A DNA stretch of 64,000 nt from Clavulina sp. PMI_390. Its lineage: Eukaryota; Basidiomycota; Agaricomycetes; Cantharellales; Hydnaceae. The stretch lies in assembly GCA_015039315.1 (NCBI GenBank), contig WIDE01000115.1, forward strand, positions 1-64,000. The letters run 5' to 3'. Shown piece by piece: positions 47,114-60,000 of the stretch. A program made the position numbers and the translations under genes. The notes under the pieces are model-generated. The model ran no database searches. It was not told where the DNA came from and was given only the letters and a program-made list of their open reading frames with translations. How positions within the stretch are numbered: the first letter of the stretch is position 1; each line of letters starts with the position of its first letter.

Positions 47114-47867
47114 CGTGTTGGTCGTCGTGATAGAAGAAGATAGCGGCCGAGCAGAAGGAGGAGTCGCTAAAGAAGAGTCTGAGCACCCTTTGAGTGATTT
47201 TTTGGCAGAACTAGCGCAGGAGGACCAGGCAGTTCGCTCAGGTTTTGCTCAACCTTGCCAACTCGTTGAGGAACTCGAGGAGGGCAAAGAAAAAGGCCTC
47301 TCAGGCGGCCACATGGAGCCGGGCTTATATGCGGTTGGGGCTTGGCGACGAAAATAGAAGGGGGGGTGTGGGGCTTGCAATGTGCTACACGTAGGCCATC
47401 AAGCGAGCCAGGTCTTCCTTATCTTTCCCGACGGGCTCGCGCGTAGATGCATGCACTTATGGCTCAGGAACAGAACTCAGTAACTTCATTCCGGCTGCCT
47501 GCTCGCACGACCCCGAATAGCAGGCACACAGAAATGGGTGATATGAGCTTTGGGCTTCGCGCGTGAGGCGGGGTTGATGGCAGATCAATGTGTGGTGCAC
47601 AACGACGATCATTCATTCAACCTAAAACAGGCGCTCAGCGCTAAGATAACATCCGCCGAGGTGGTCCAAGCGCAAGATTATACTATTTATAGGTCGACAT
47701 CTACATGCCAGGGCTTTGTAATATACGCGGAGACTATACGTCTATACGTGTGTAGAATGATCAGGGAGAAGAGTGGAATGGGAGATTGATGTTTGAGATG
47801 CAAAGTGCCCGAAGGGATTCGGTATTAAAACGAGCGAAAAGTATTGGGTGTGGGGAAGTTCAGCAAG
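47114..47867. other. Intergenic
   Basis: Promoter side of the permease and 3' flank of the LETM1-like gene. Plus-strand frames (47115-47357, 47550-47789) have no motif. Confidence 0.4.
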
Positions 47868-49733
47868 CTAAGCCTTAGGGGGCGTCGTCGAGTCTGACGT
47901 TGATTCTGAGCTCTTGGTGGCGGACTCGGTGGGTTTGGTATCAGGTATCCTCGCGCGGACTGCGTACTGCAGGAACCCGCCCACAAGCGCCGCGTGTGCT
48001 CCACTTCGTACGTTCTCATCTCTCAACCAGCTATCGAGCCGCGTACGCAGCTCATCCGCAGTCATGCCATCGGTCAGCCTATCAAACCACATCCAGACAA
48101 AGACGGAGCGACAATTGAGGGAAACAAGGGAAGGGAAAGTAAATCGGTCATCAGTCAGCAATAAGAAAGAGAGAGAATTAAGAGTTCGACGTACTGTCCG
48201 CGTTCGCTCAAAGCATTTCGTAGCTCGGTCCGTGTCAAGTTCGCATTGGGAGACTCTCGGCGCAAGAGAGCATCATCTTCGGCAAGGTACGAGAGATGCT
48301 TGGCCAGACGACGATTGACCATTGCACGGGGACCACGATCGGACAGCTCAAACGCCCTAATGTAATAATAAAAGAGGGGAGAGTTATCAGCGGTTTGTAT
48401 GGGGCAGATCATGCTCCCAAATATAAAAGATGTAAACAAACCTGCAGATAGTCCAAGCCAGATCATTGCCCAGAGTCTTCACATCCATTTGGCTGAGCAT
48501 CTCCTTGCTTGTGGCGGGAAGGAGACCATCACGCTCGAGGTACCACTTGACAGTAGTGAGCGTCTGAATTTTCTTCTCCTCGCGTTTGCCGTAAATGCGC
48601 TCGGCTTGGGATGGAAGAATAGTCGTCGAGGGGAGCATGAATGGTGCATATATCACGATAAGAGGGAGAATTTCCTCAACGATGATGAGGATGAGGACAA
48701 AGGGAACGAGCCTGCAAGGAGAGAAAGAATTACGGGCTACGATTAGAACTGCCCGGAATATAGCGGCGCAGAGAAGGAAAACCACGGCACAACACTCACT
48801 TCTTCAAGTCTTGTGCATGCGTCCTGATGAACTGAGCCTCCCAGCGGGTCATCTCGCCTTTCCCGCCCAACTTCTTCTCCTCACTCACGCGTGCTAGAAT
48901 AGCCCGCACCATCTTATGATGCGTCCACTGCATCTTGAGACCACGAGCGTAGAACTTGAAAAGCTCTTTCGCCTGATGGAAAAGTTTGCCTACGCGCGAT
49001 GCATTGGGTGGAGGCGGCGCCAGGATCCCGGCGGATTCGGATGCGCGCAGATCGGCTTGTGCGTTGGCGAGGATGCGTGCGGTGGGGGAGTCTGGAGGAA
49101 TGAGAGAGCTGAGTGGATTATTAGGGTTGGAGAAGGGTGACTCGGATGTTGCGGTGGAAGGTGGCGCTGTTGAGTTCGCGGAGGAAGTGGATGTGGATGT
49201 GGTTGGGGAGGAAGATGTGTCGGAGGCTGACGCAGGCTCTGAAGGAGAGGAAGTTTGAGATTCGGGGCTAGTAGAGGCAGACGTCGAGGGGATAGGAGGG
49301 GGAGGAGGGTTCGAAGAGGTGGCAGAATGCTTGACTGGTGCGGGCCGCAATTCCACTTTTCTTGCTTTGGTAGGAGAAGCGGGAGGAATAGGAAGTTCAG
49401 GTTCCCCATTATTTATCGAGGCAGAACTCTCGGGAGCATTGGATGAAGATGGGCCTGAGGCATACTCTCGTCTCTGCGTCCAAGTAGTGTGATTCGCCAA
49501 GCCCACATGTGCAGGATGGTAGGAAGTTATATTCAGGACAGTCGACTTGGCATATGCTCTCCTCGAACCGGAGATGATAATAGCAGGAGCCAGGACGCGT
49601 CGCGGCACACGAGCTAACTGTTTCGGCGATGGCCTGAATGCCAAAGAATTTAGTCACCACGACGAATTTTTCTGGCTGACAACTGAGCGCGAACTTACCT
49701 AGCCACCAGCTCATGCTGGAATGCCCGAATCAT
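47868..49733 (-). CDS. LETM1-domain mitochondrial inner-membrane protein
   Basis: Exon 1 (49733-49699) encodes MIRAFQHELVA and joins in phase at 49633 to RPSPKQLARVPRRVL, a basic presequence-like start that suits mitochondrial import. Exon 2 holds a long Ser/Thr/Pro-rich spacer, then KELFKFYARGLKMQW and WEAQFIRTHAQDLKKL. The next exon is the hydrophobic span plus LETM1 hallmark (LVPFVLILIIVEEILPL, then FMLPSTTILPSQ). Later exons hold a helical ribosome-binding-like domain (RAMVNRRLAKHLSYL, MTADELRTRLDSWL) to the stop at 47868. LETM1/Mdm38 proteins act in K+/H+ homeostasis and ribosome association at the inner membrane. Which subfamily this belongs to is not settled. Confidence 0.8.
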
Positions 49734-49933
49734 CCAATATCCACCGTAGGAGTTAAGTATCTATCAAGAAACGAAAGCAACGAATAAACCAGTGACGGAA
49801 CGAGAAATGAGAAGTCGTGGCCCTCGGCACAGTCGAAGCGCCCTCGTTTATTTGTTTGCCCTCGAACCAAATATTCCAACTTAATCGACTCAGCACCCTC
49901 AAAGTTTTTGAAACACATCCTCAATACCTAAAC

Positions 49934-52913
49934 ATGGCTCGATCCAAGTCAGGCTCACAGCCCGCCAGTCCAGTAAGACGTCGTAGCACCAGAGACACTG
50001 AAGCAGATGAGCTCCCGTGGAGTGGAGACTATGAGTTGCCAACTCTCCCAGAGTACGATGGAGACGACTACGAGGACGATATGTACGTGAATTATACAAA
50101 TATCCGATCGAGCTTCCTCACCCAAGCCCCCTACTTTCAGGCTCACTGGAGAGCTTCCCGAGGCCGAAATCGTGCCAATACCTGTAGAGAAACTTATGGG
50201 CAAGCTTCGCCTCACGCACACAACCCATCGATCGTTTGCTAATGTTTTGTGGACCGGCCACTACAGATATGCTCGCAGAAAAGAGGATCGATCTGCAGCC
50301 GCCTGTAAGCCCATTGCCCTTACTGTTCATCGATCTACTGATCACAAACTCTCGCGTCTAGTATCAGCGCGGTACGGCGTTACTTTCTTTTCCATAAGGT
50401 CTATTTGTAGCTTATTAATCTCGTTTCTGACGCTTCATTGGTGAAGAGGTGGTGTGGTCAAAATCCCAGATGGCTTCCGTCATAGAGAGCTACCTCAAAA
50501 AGGTTTTTGTCCCGCCGCTGCTCTTCTGTACGTTCCAACAGGTCTTTTTTTGGCTCTTGCACCCCAATCAGCAATACCCTGGTTAATTTCTGGATCTGTA
50601 TAGGCCTCAAACGTATGGATGAGAATGGGGAACCAGTCTACAACTGCATGGACGGCAAGCAGCGGCTCACATCGCTGAATCGGTGAATTGTTACCTTCCT
50701 TTTTTGGCAACTTCAGCTGCTGATGCTTATTTGCAAAAAGATTCTTCTCTGGCCTTGTTGGTTTCATTTTCTTCTCATGTTCTGAGCAAGTCCTAACCCC
50801 TCTCCTCTTGGATCTATTGGTCAGAATGCCTGTGAGTGCTGCTGTGCCCTCCCATTGACCCTTTCAGCTGATTCTTCTTACACTTAGGTTCTCATGGGTG
50901 GATACATCTTCTGCCCTTGAATCTGCCCTGTATGATGATACAAATTATTTTTCTAGAGACCTGAAACTTTGGGTAAAGACTAGTGCAGAAGCCCTCAAAG
51001 AGGGAGGTGCCTTGATGCCCCCTGCCAAAATTGAACAGTTGAAGAAGCTGCCAATTACTGTGTACATGTGAGTAGGCTGCAACATTACACTGGTCAAATT
51101 ATTCATCTTCTGGCATATATCAGCTACAAGGATATTGGAGAAGATCAAGAAGAGCATATCTTCCAAGTAAGTACAAATATTCTACTTGTATTCTCTCTCA
51201 TGGCATCTCACTTATCAGTATTATTGTAGACAGTGCAGGTATGGCATTGACTTGGTCATATTGTTATAAGCTGCTTAAATGTTTGTTTGACTTCCAGGGA
51301 GGAAGACCCTTGGTTTTTGCAGAAATTTTGGGTGGTGTCAGGTCTCAGTGGACTGACTATGTCAACTACACCCTCCTCAAAAAACTAGTTCAAACCAAGG
51401 GGGGTCAGACCTACAGTGGCCCTTACTTCAACATATGCAGAGAGTCCAGGCTCAGGAATCAGAGAAACAGCTACTTTCTTGCATATGCACGTATTTGCTG
51501 GACCCTGGATCAAATTAACACTGAGGGCATGATTCCAAACATCCCAGGGCCAAAGCACTTCATGGAATGGGCTAAGCTCTCTATTTCTCCAGTTCCCCAT
51601 CCCTCTGGTGACACCCCTCAGTCTTCTTCCACTATTAGCCAAAGTTCCACCCCTGGTCTTGGTGAAGAAGACACTCCCACCACACCTCTGTCCATCCTTT
51701 CTCCCAACTCTCCTTTCAGGATGAAGATGCAGCAGACACAGCTCAGGCTCACTGATATCCTTGAAAGGCAGTCTCTCAACAATATTGCCTTCTGCCCCAA
51801 TTCTGAGCTGCCCTCACTTCAGCGCACTGGGAAGACCAAGGTCTCCAACACAGTCTCTCCTGCAGAATTTGTTATGATCTGGATTTTCACCTTCCGCCAT
51901 GAGCACCACCTCAAACCAAAGGAGCTGGCATATCACATCAGGAGGATCCGGGACTTAGTGGAGAGTAGGTTTCCTGGAGAGAAGAAGTTCAATATGAAGG
52001 TCATGATGACATTTTGGGAGTATGAGCAGGGCAGAGATCTTGTAGGACAGTTGAGGGAAGCAGGGAAGGATAAAGAAAAGGTGGGCCAGGTTAAGAAGCT
52101 GGAATATACAGAGGGACCATATGGGGTATATAGTGACATCCATGATACTGAAATTTCAGAGGATGAGGAAATAGCAGTGATTGTGAAGAAGAAGCTCAGG
52201 GAAAAGGGTGGTGGATCAAAGAACAAGCCTAGGCAGCCATCAACTCCCTTTATTGAAGAAGGGAATGATGGGGATGAGGAGGTAAGTTTGTCCATTTTTA
52301 TGAAATATTCAGGACAGTTTGATACAGATTTTGCTGTTCCTTGGGATGGTTAACAGAGCTCTGATACTCAGTCTGATGTCTCTCATGCTATGGATGATAT
52401 CCCTCTGGTATGTTCTGATTCTCATCATTCAGATCTTGCCATGTGGCATACCTCCATTTGAAATTCTCTGTTTAGGTCACCCAACCTGTTGACCCTGTTC
52501 AACAAGCTTATGTGGAGGTGAGCCATAACAATTTCAAATAGGTCCCATTCCTGATTGACTTGAATCAGGTGGTGTCAGGGAAAAGGAATAGAGCAGGCTC
52601 TGCCTCCTCCCTCTCCTCTATTGATGCAGAGCATCAATCAAAGAAGATGAGGGTTGTAGTCAGTGAGGAGCCAGAAACAGAGATGGAAGTGGTGATGGAG
52701 ACAGACCCAGAAATGGAAAAAGAGGTAGGGGAAAAGATAGATGTGGATGTGCAAGTGCAGGCAGAAGTGGAGGTGGTGGCAGTGGCAGGCACAGAGGCAG
52801 AGGCAGAGGCAGAGGCCCAGGTGGTGGCAGTGGCAGTGACAGAAGCGGTGGTGGTGGCGGATGTGGAAATGGCACCTGAAGCTTCTGAGGCAACTATTCA
52901 AGCACAAACCTGA
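49934..52913 (+). CDS. DUF262 (GmrSD N-terminal-type) protein, CpG-depleted, with microexons
   Basis: The spliced product begins MARSKSGSQP. Exons assigned in phase: 49934-50082, 50141-50199, 50267-50304, microexon 50362-50371, 50447-50527, 50604-50682, 50741-50831, (unclear to 51067), 51123-51168, microexon 51230-51238, 51298-52281, 52357-52407, 52476-52517 and 52569-52913. Spliced motifs are IDLQPPYQREVVWSKSQM, then CMDGKQRLTSL (the DGQR-type active motif of DUF262), RFFSGLVGF, KLPITVYIYKDIGEDQEEH and IFQTVQGGRPL. In bacteria DUF262 is the NTP-hydrolysing/nuclease-associated half of GmrSD restriction enzymes. No HNH (DUF1524) partner is seen here, as is usual in fungal solo members. The C-terminus is low complexity (KKMR, then E/V/A repeats). 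The junctions around 50831-51067 are not certain. From about 50690 on, the gene has almost no CpG. Confidence 0.75.
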
Positions 52914-52925
52914 ATTCATTAGTAT
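50690..52925. other. CpG desert
   Basis: Reading the lines by eye, I find about 4 CpG dinucleotides in 51241-52353 and only a handful more in the rest of this 2.2 kb, although G+C is ordinary. The 5' exons of the same gene and both neighbouring genes are CpG-rich. The boundary is sharp near 50690 and again near 52930. Confidence 0.85.
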
Positions 52926-53086
52926 TGCGTGCTTGCATTAATTATCCTTCACAACAAAGGTTGTTCTATTAACCGTGTTAGGGGAAACCTGTGAGATACA
53001 CTCAAAATACAAGGCTATGGTACAATGTCAAGAATGGCATAAAGATAGAGCAAAAAGTGACAAGAGGCCGTTGTAGGTCAAAATTG

Positions 53087-56000
53087 TCAGATATCAAAGC
53101 TCCAAATGGACATTTCTCCACTCGCACCCATATTAGAGCTACGCAGCCAATCATCCACGCTAGTACCGAGAGAGGTGATGATACGGTGTTCATCAAATAG
53201 GACGAGTGGTGGGGCAGGTGCGTGCGCGAGAGTAGGCTCGTGCAGAGCGGCAGTACCAGCCGTCGAATAGCGCGAGGGATCATTCTCTGGTCGTGCAATC
53301 CCAATACCAATTCCAATCCCGAATGGCGACGGCAGGACTGCTGCACGCCACGCATCACGTTCGCTCCTCCGCGGATCACTCGCACCCCGCATATCGAGAT
53401 CATTCGTATCAGAAGCGGCGGCGTTGGGGCTTGAGGGAGGAGGCGGCGAGGGACGCCAGTCCAGGTGAACGCCATCGCCGCCATCTTTGGGGCTCTCACC
53501 CTTTCCTGCCGTGCCCTCTAGGTCCCACACCCAAACGCGTCCTTCTCGGCCGAGAGAGATACACCGCCCGTCCGCAACGCGTAGTGCGGCAATACCTGCA
53601 GTGTGTCCGTATAGTGATCGGGAAAATGTCAGGCGGAGAGGGACAGGAGACCGCGAGTTAGACTCGGACGGTAATTTGGAAGGGGAGGCTGACGGTCGGT
53701 GGAGGCGGTAGACCTGTGTTTTTATGGTAGGGCAAATCGAACCCAGTGATGATAAGGACACGATGGGATTGATGGGCGGAGAACGAAGACAAAGCGGAAG
53801 ACACGTGTGTGATAAAGATTTAAGGTTGTAGGCGTAGCGGCCATGAGATGAAGAATAGGGAGCGACGAATGGCGAGATTAAGCGATGACCAAACGTCATG
53901 AGAGGGAATACGTCATATCATCAGCGCGGACATCGTACACGTCGGGTTTCATTGATACGCGGAACAAGGGCAGAGAAAAAGGGAGCAAAGGATCAGGACA
54001 GGTAATCATTGATTCAACGAAGCGAAAGCAGGGTCAAGAAGAACACGAACGAACCTGCAAGACGTTATTCCCTCCGGCAACGACGATCCACTTGCCATCA
54101 GTCTGAATCCCAACGACATGCCCGATCTTGCGGGAATACTGCTCGACAGCGCGTTCGTATCGTCGTCGCACAAGCTCTTCTCTCGCAAGAGAGGTCATAC
54201 CAGCGGGGGTAGAAAGGTTAGCTGTAGTGGGCACGGGCGCAGCGGAGGATGTCGATGCGAAAGACGTTGGGAATGGTAGTAATGACGATACTGGCGTGGA
54301 GGGTACCGGAGCGACGGTCCGCCATGGATCTTCTTCATCCTCGTCTTCCTCATCTTGATCCCCTTCATCCTCGTTCTGGCCATGAACACCAGCAAGCGGC
54401 CTAGACAAGATCCCAAATGGCGTCTCGCCCCATCCATTCGTAATAGCACTACACGTCCTCGAACTCGTGATTCGCACATCAGGCATGGGCGGTTTCCCAG
54501 AAAGAGACGCGGGGATCGTGCTGATGCTGATACCTAGCTCGGCGGCCCCGGCTGTCCAGTGCGCAGGGTACACAGGGACAGTATACGCAAGGACAAGTTT
54601 GAACGCCATGTTCATCGTCGTGCTCGTCGATGAATTCGCATCGGAAGTAGTCTGCGCGTCTACATTCTCCTCTGCAGTACCAGAAGCAGCAGCTGGCGCG
54701 GAAGTTGGCTTTGACGTCAGAGCAGGAGCGCGCGTGAGGATCATTGACGCAGGCGCATACGAGCTATATGAGTGAATAGATCGCGCCAAGATAGGTTTTG
54801 TTGCGCCTGGCCCGCTCAACCCTCTGCTTGCTGTAGTACTAGCACCCGCTAGCGTACCAGATGAGGAATTACCACCAAGAGGCGGGAGGTAGTACACGAG
54901 CACATGGAACGCCTTGGATAATGTGACAAGTACAGGATGATGATATGCTGCACATACGATATCCGCCATCTGCTCGCGCTGGAGCGTCGTCGAGGGTGCA
55001 GGCGGACGAGGCAGGGGAGCGCCCCCAAGAACCGGGAGCTGGGATGATGCGCGCGGAGCAGGCTGTGTGTAAAGGAGGGTGCTTGTCAGCCTCGGGCTAG
55101 CATATTCGGATACGGAGTCGAGATTCGGAGTAGAGGGAGTGCAGGGAGCAAGAAGGAAGATATCAAAATGCCCTGAGGAATGATGCACGGAGAGCCGAAT
55201 AGTCCCCTCCCTTCCTGCTCCTCCTCGGTCCTCACTCCCTGATAATGCTTGCGATGACGACGACGAAGATGAAGGCTTGGACTGGTCGATAGCGATGGTC
55301 GTGATGGGACTCGAGTCTGTGGACGGTATTGATATCAACAGGGAATGACCCTGAGAGGAAGATCGAGAAGCTCCCGAGGAGGGAGAAGAAGACGCCACGT
55401 GGGGGCTGGTCGTGGAGTAGACGAGAACGATCGATTCGAGCCCCAAAACGACATATGGAGCTGCCAACACGGCGCACTGGGGGCTGTTTGGGGTTGGGGC
55501 CGGGTGTGGGGGCGGGTGTAATTCACCACCGGTGGTAGTGCCAGAAGAAGAAGAGCCACCGAGCTGATGAAAGAAAGGGTCTGCGAAGCTCGGACGGATG
55601 CTCGTATGCGCACAGCGTCCTGCACATACATCCATGTATGTATGTACGCGCCATGATGCAATATCGCGTGTTGTATTCCCGTCAGAAATGAAGGAAGCGA
55701 GGGGGGAAAGGAGAAGTGAGGAGAAATGAGAGATGAATCGGCGGAAATAATGATGTGCTTTCACTCACCGCGTTCCCAATTCTTCGCGATCCTACCGAGT
55801 GGTAATTTGTCCAATCAGCAACAACACGACAGGCGAGAGGAGCGGGCGGAAAGGACGAAGGAGAAGGAAGAGTTCAATAAGGGGTCTTTTTCTTTTCCAT
55901 CCGATTGCAAGAAGATCGTTTCTGGAAGGAGTGGAGCCCGTAATGAGATAAAACGTGGGCCGTGGATATTCACCTGTAGAGCCATTTGTAGTCCTTCTGC

Positions 56001-56430
56001 TCGTATTCTACTGCTCGCTGAGGGAGTGATCTTATTTGACGCTGAGGGTTTCGCGCATTAGAGAATGAGGTCTTAGTATTAGGGAGACGATGTCGAGGGT
56101 GCTCATGGATGTAGAGAGCCTTCCAGAGCTGGTTATCGCTTGCAAGACGGTTCCAGAAATTAGAAACGCCTAGGAGAAAGACAAGGGTTTGGTATATGGC
56201 TGTATTTCTAACGAGGGACGCACGATCATAATAATAATGATGACATTACCTTGTATGGCGCATAAATCTACCGCAGACAGGTAGGAGAAGATGTGGTGCA
56301 CAATTTCCTCGATGGCTGGGAATCCTTCTTGTGATGGAACATTTAGGGTTCTCACATAGTCTCCGAGAGCCTCACGATGCCGTTTAGCAGTTGGCAATGG
56401 CGACGACGAGCGTTGGCGCTTAGGGGGCAT
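53087..56430 (-). CDS. F-box/WD40-type protein
   Basis: Exon 1 (56430-56250) encodes MPPKRQRSSSPLPTAKR and an F-box half (EEIVHHIFSYLSAVDLCAIQ). The next exon completes it (VSNFWNRLASDNQLWKALYI) and gives VEYEQKDYKWLYR. A mini-exon (IAKNWERG) precedes an intron of about 145 nt to RCAHTSIRPSF. This F-box plus 'NWxxG' layout is that of F-box/WD40 SCF subunits. The long exon to 54034 has beta-propeller-like pieces (VLAAPYVVLGLESIVLVYS, HVVGIQTDGKWIVVAGGNN). The last exon has one clear WD-like blade (GHTAGIAALRVADGRCISLG, VWVWDLEG) and stops at 53087. Blades are widely spaced by Ser/Pro-rich and acidic inserts. It is unrelated to the expanded F-box family. Cullin-ring ligase adaptor function is inferred. 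Confidence 0.8.
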
Positions 56431-57082
56431 CGTGTCGTGGGCTGTTGTCGTCGTCGAGGAGGCCGTGGGAACGTGTCACGCGGAGGTGGGTGGCGCCCAT
56501 ATGATAGAGTGATGTATGCATTCTTCTTCCAAGGAAACGCATCCCAGGACCGACCTTCGACACGTTTTTATTTTGTCAATGAGTCATCCTGTCTGACGTC
56601 CTCTCCGTTTTTGAGGGAGACAAGTTGGTACTTCAAAAAGTGGCACTCGATGGGTTTACGATATACGACGCCTCCACCTCCACATGTTATTGTCAAAAAA
56701 GCCATCCTATAAATAGGAACCGAGGCGCTTAGGGTAGGCTAAGGAGAACCGCGCGTGCCGAGTGGTCCCATTTATTCGGCAGGCGAATCATCGGCAGAGC
56801 AGCCCCCAATTGGAAATTGAGGCGTGCCGAGTGGTCCCATTTATTCGGCAGGCGAATCATCGGCAGAGCAGCCCCCAATTGGAAATTGAGCGAGGGTGAG
56901 GGAACTCTGGCCACACAGCCACCCGCGCGACCTATTGAGCCCAGCGATTTAAGCACATGCACAATCCAGAACACACACACGTTATACTTAGATGAGATGA
57001 TATTATGATCATGACGCTGACAAGGGATCTTCCAACCCACTCACTCGCTCCCCTTCCTGCTCTCCACCACCACCTCGATCTC
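56431..57082. promoter_or_regulatory. Divergent promoter region with TATA box and 69-bp tandem duplication
   Basis: 652 bases lie between the divergent starts of the F-box/WD40 gene and the first MFS gene. It contains TATAAATAG at 56708-56716 (plus orientation) and the exact tandem repeat at 56753-56890. Which gene uses the TATA box is unknown. Confidence 0.5.
56753..56890. repeat. Exact 2-copy tandem repeat, 69-bp unit
   Basis: Copy 1 is 56753-56821 and copy 2 is 56822-56890. Both run from GCGTGCCGAGTGGTCCCAT to CAATTGGAAATTGAG with no mismatch seen. It lies in the upstream region of the MFS transporter gene. Confidence 0.9.
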
Positions 57083-60000
57083 ATGTCGCACGACGTCGAG
57101 AAACGTGTCCCCGGCGACCAAGTGGCGTCACAGCCGGCCACTGCTCCTGAACCCGCCGCGCTGCCGGATAGCAAGCACTGGAAGCACACAGAGGTCCACA
57201 ACATCCCCCACAAGTGCGTATTCGAGATGCCACTTCAAATTTGTCTTGCCGGGCTCACAGATTGGCCCCCTCTCGCTCGCCTTGGCTCACTCACTCCAGC
57301 AATCTCAAGATCGGTAATGCCAACTCGCTTGCAGCTTTGGGTCGCCGACTACAAAGTGCATATCTGACATGCCCTGGTGCTTTTTTTCCTCTATCATATT
57401 AGTGTTTCCTGGCTTGATGCTCAGTGTGTTTCTGGCGGCTTTGGATCAAGTAAGTCCCCTCCCACATACACTTGCCTTTCTGGGATCTCCCCACTGCCTC
57501 CGTCGCCAATGGCTGAAGCCTAACCTTGTGCTGTTACTTTACGTTTTAGACTATCGTTGTAAGTCTCCACGCTATCCTTGCCTACCGGACGTTCCCAGAG
57601 TCGAGCTACTTTTTCGCTCACACATCATACCCACCACCTCCCAAAATTTCCTCATGTGCTCTCTCTTCCCTCGTGTCTCCCCGTCGATTCCCCGGGCATT
57701 CTTACGACATCCCGATTCCATCATCCCGTTGAATGTGTGATTCGCCCTCCGGAACCTCTGCTCCTCCGTTACGCCCTGCCTGCCAACCAACACACACTGT
57801 CAAACCACCGCCCAATATTCCCATCCACTCGTATTGCATCTGTTCCGCCGCTAACGAACAAAATAGTCCACCGCATTACCGACGATCACGAAACACTTCA
57901 ATGTCAAGACTGGCTATTCATGGATTGGGACCGCATATCTGCTCCTCGCTGCATCTCTCGCGCCGCTCTACGGCAAGCTCTCAGACCTCGTCGGCCGCAA
58001 GGTCCTGCTGCATGGCTCTATCGCCATGTTCATGATCGGCTCGGCGCTCTGTGGTGCTGCGCAGTCGTTCACGATGCTGGCTGTGTGTCGTGGCATCCAG
58101 GGGATAGGTGGGGGCGGGATCTTACAGCTCGTCCAGATCACGATCTCCGATATCGTCCCGCTGGCGGATCGCGGCAAGTATACGGGATTTATCGGTGCTA
58201 CGTGGGGCTGCGCAAGTGTCCTTGGACCATTAGTGGGGGTCAGTAGCTCTTCTCTCTCGCGCTCGTTGCGATTTGACATGCATGAGCACCACCCACTCTG
58301 TTTTGGGTGGGAAGCTTATTATCCATGCATTACATGCACTATGTGCGCACATATGCAAAATATGCATATGCTTCTTTGCCTTCCTTGCTTCGCCCCGTTT
58401 CGCTCCCGATATGGATTATTCATCTCTGGTTATCTTTATTAGGGCCTGTTCACTGATCATGTCAGCTGGCGATGGGTGAGTTGGTCTTCTTTTTTCAACC
58501 TCTTGATACAACATGGCACGGGCAGGGCCACACCGGACCACTGCTCGTGTCACACGTACCAATGTAACCTACGATGTCTAACCCCTCCCTCGGCTGATCC
58601 ATCACCGCGCCCACCCACACCACTTGCCTCTCTAGTGCTTCTTCATCAATCTACCCACGGGAGCACTCGCGGCGTCTCTCCTCGTCTTCCTTCGCGTACG
58701 TGTCCCGCGTCCCACTCTTTCCTTTTTCTCTCGTTCGTGCGATTCCTGCGACTCTTCGCGCGACACACACATTATTTGTCCACTCACTTTTGCCTAGACA
58801 CCAACTAACCTTGCTTCTCTTCGCACGCATCGTCGCCTCCCGTAATAATTGCGCCCATCCACCCACACCACACTTACTCACTCGCTCATTATTCCCGTCA
58901 ATATTGTGGTGGATCCCTGCCGCGGCCGGCTGACTTGCCTCCTCCCTCGCCCTCGCTCCTTTGGTTCTCGTTTCCTTGTCGATGGATTGGCCTGGATTGG
59001 ACTGCATTCTATCAATATGATACTACCACCACACTACGGCGGAACTGCAGTTGAACCCAGTACAAGCGAAGCCGCTGTCCCACCATCTCCGGACGTTCGA
59101 CTTCCTCGGGCTCGCATGCATGATCATCGGCGTCGTCCTCGTGCTCATTGGGTTCAACCAATCTGAGGAATCATGGGGTACGTCACCACCAGCCACGTTG
59201 TCTGCTGATTGCATTTTATTTAGCCTTTCTAACTTTTTTGACTTTTGCTTGACTACCACACTCACTCACTCACAACTCCACGCACATCCATTATCCACAT
59301 CCAATATGATCGAACTCAATTGTGGTCATATTACCCACGCCTCCCTCCTTCCCCGCCACCACCACCGCCGGCCTGCCTACGAAACCATGGCCCTATGTGT
59401 CGTTACACAGTCTCAGCAACGACGATTGCGCCGCTCGCCATAGGGTTCACGCTCCTTGTCCTTGGCATCGTCAACGAGTTCTTCACGTCGCGACAGCCTA
59501 TCATCCCCCCACGGATATTCAAGACTCGCACGACGGGCGCCTTGCTCTTGGGTTGCTTCGCGCATGGTTTTGCGTTCATGGGTGGGACATACTAGTGAGT
59601 TTACTTGCTTTCTTTTCTCCATTTCTCCCACTTGGAACTCATGGGGCCCGATGATTTCGATACGACACAGCCTGCCGCTGTACTTCCAGATCCTGGGCTC
59701 ATCAGCGACAATGTCGGGTGTGCGCATGATGCCTTACTCGCTCGTCTCTGCGCTGGTTGCGATCATTAGCGGGCAGATCGTAGCGCGCACGGGCAAGTAT
59801 CGGCCTACGATCTGGATAGGATACGTGAGTCCAATTTCTCTTCATTAATCCATCATTCAGCCCGTGAGTGTTAATTCGGTGGAATTCGCTTGTGCTGCCA
59901 CGTGTAGAGCGTCATGGCACTGGGCTTTGGGTTAATGATCATGCTGGATGAGAAGACCCCCACGTGAGTTTTTCCTTTCTGTGTTTCACATTTCCAGAAG

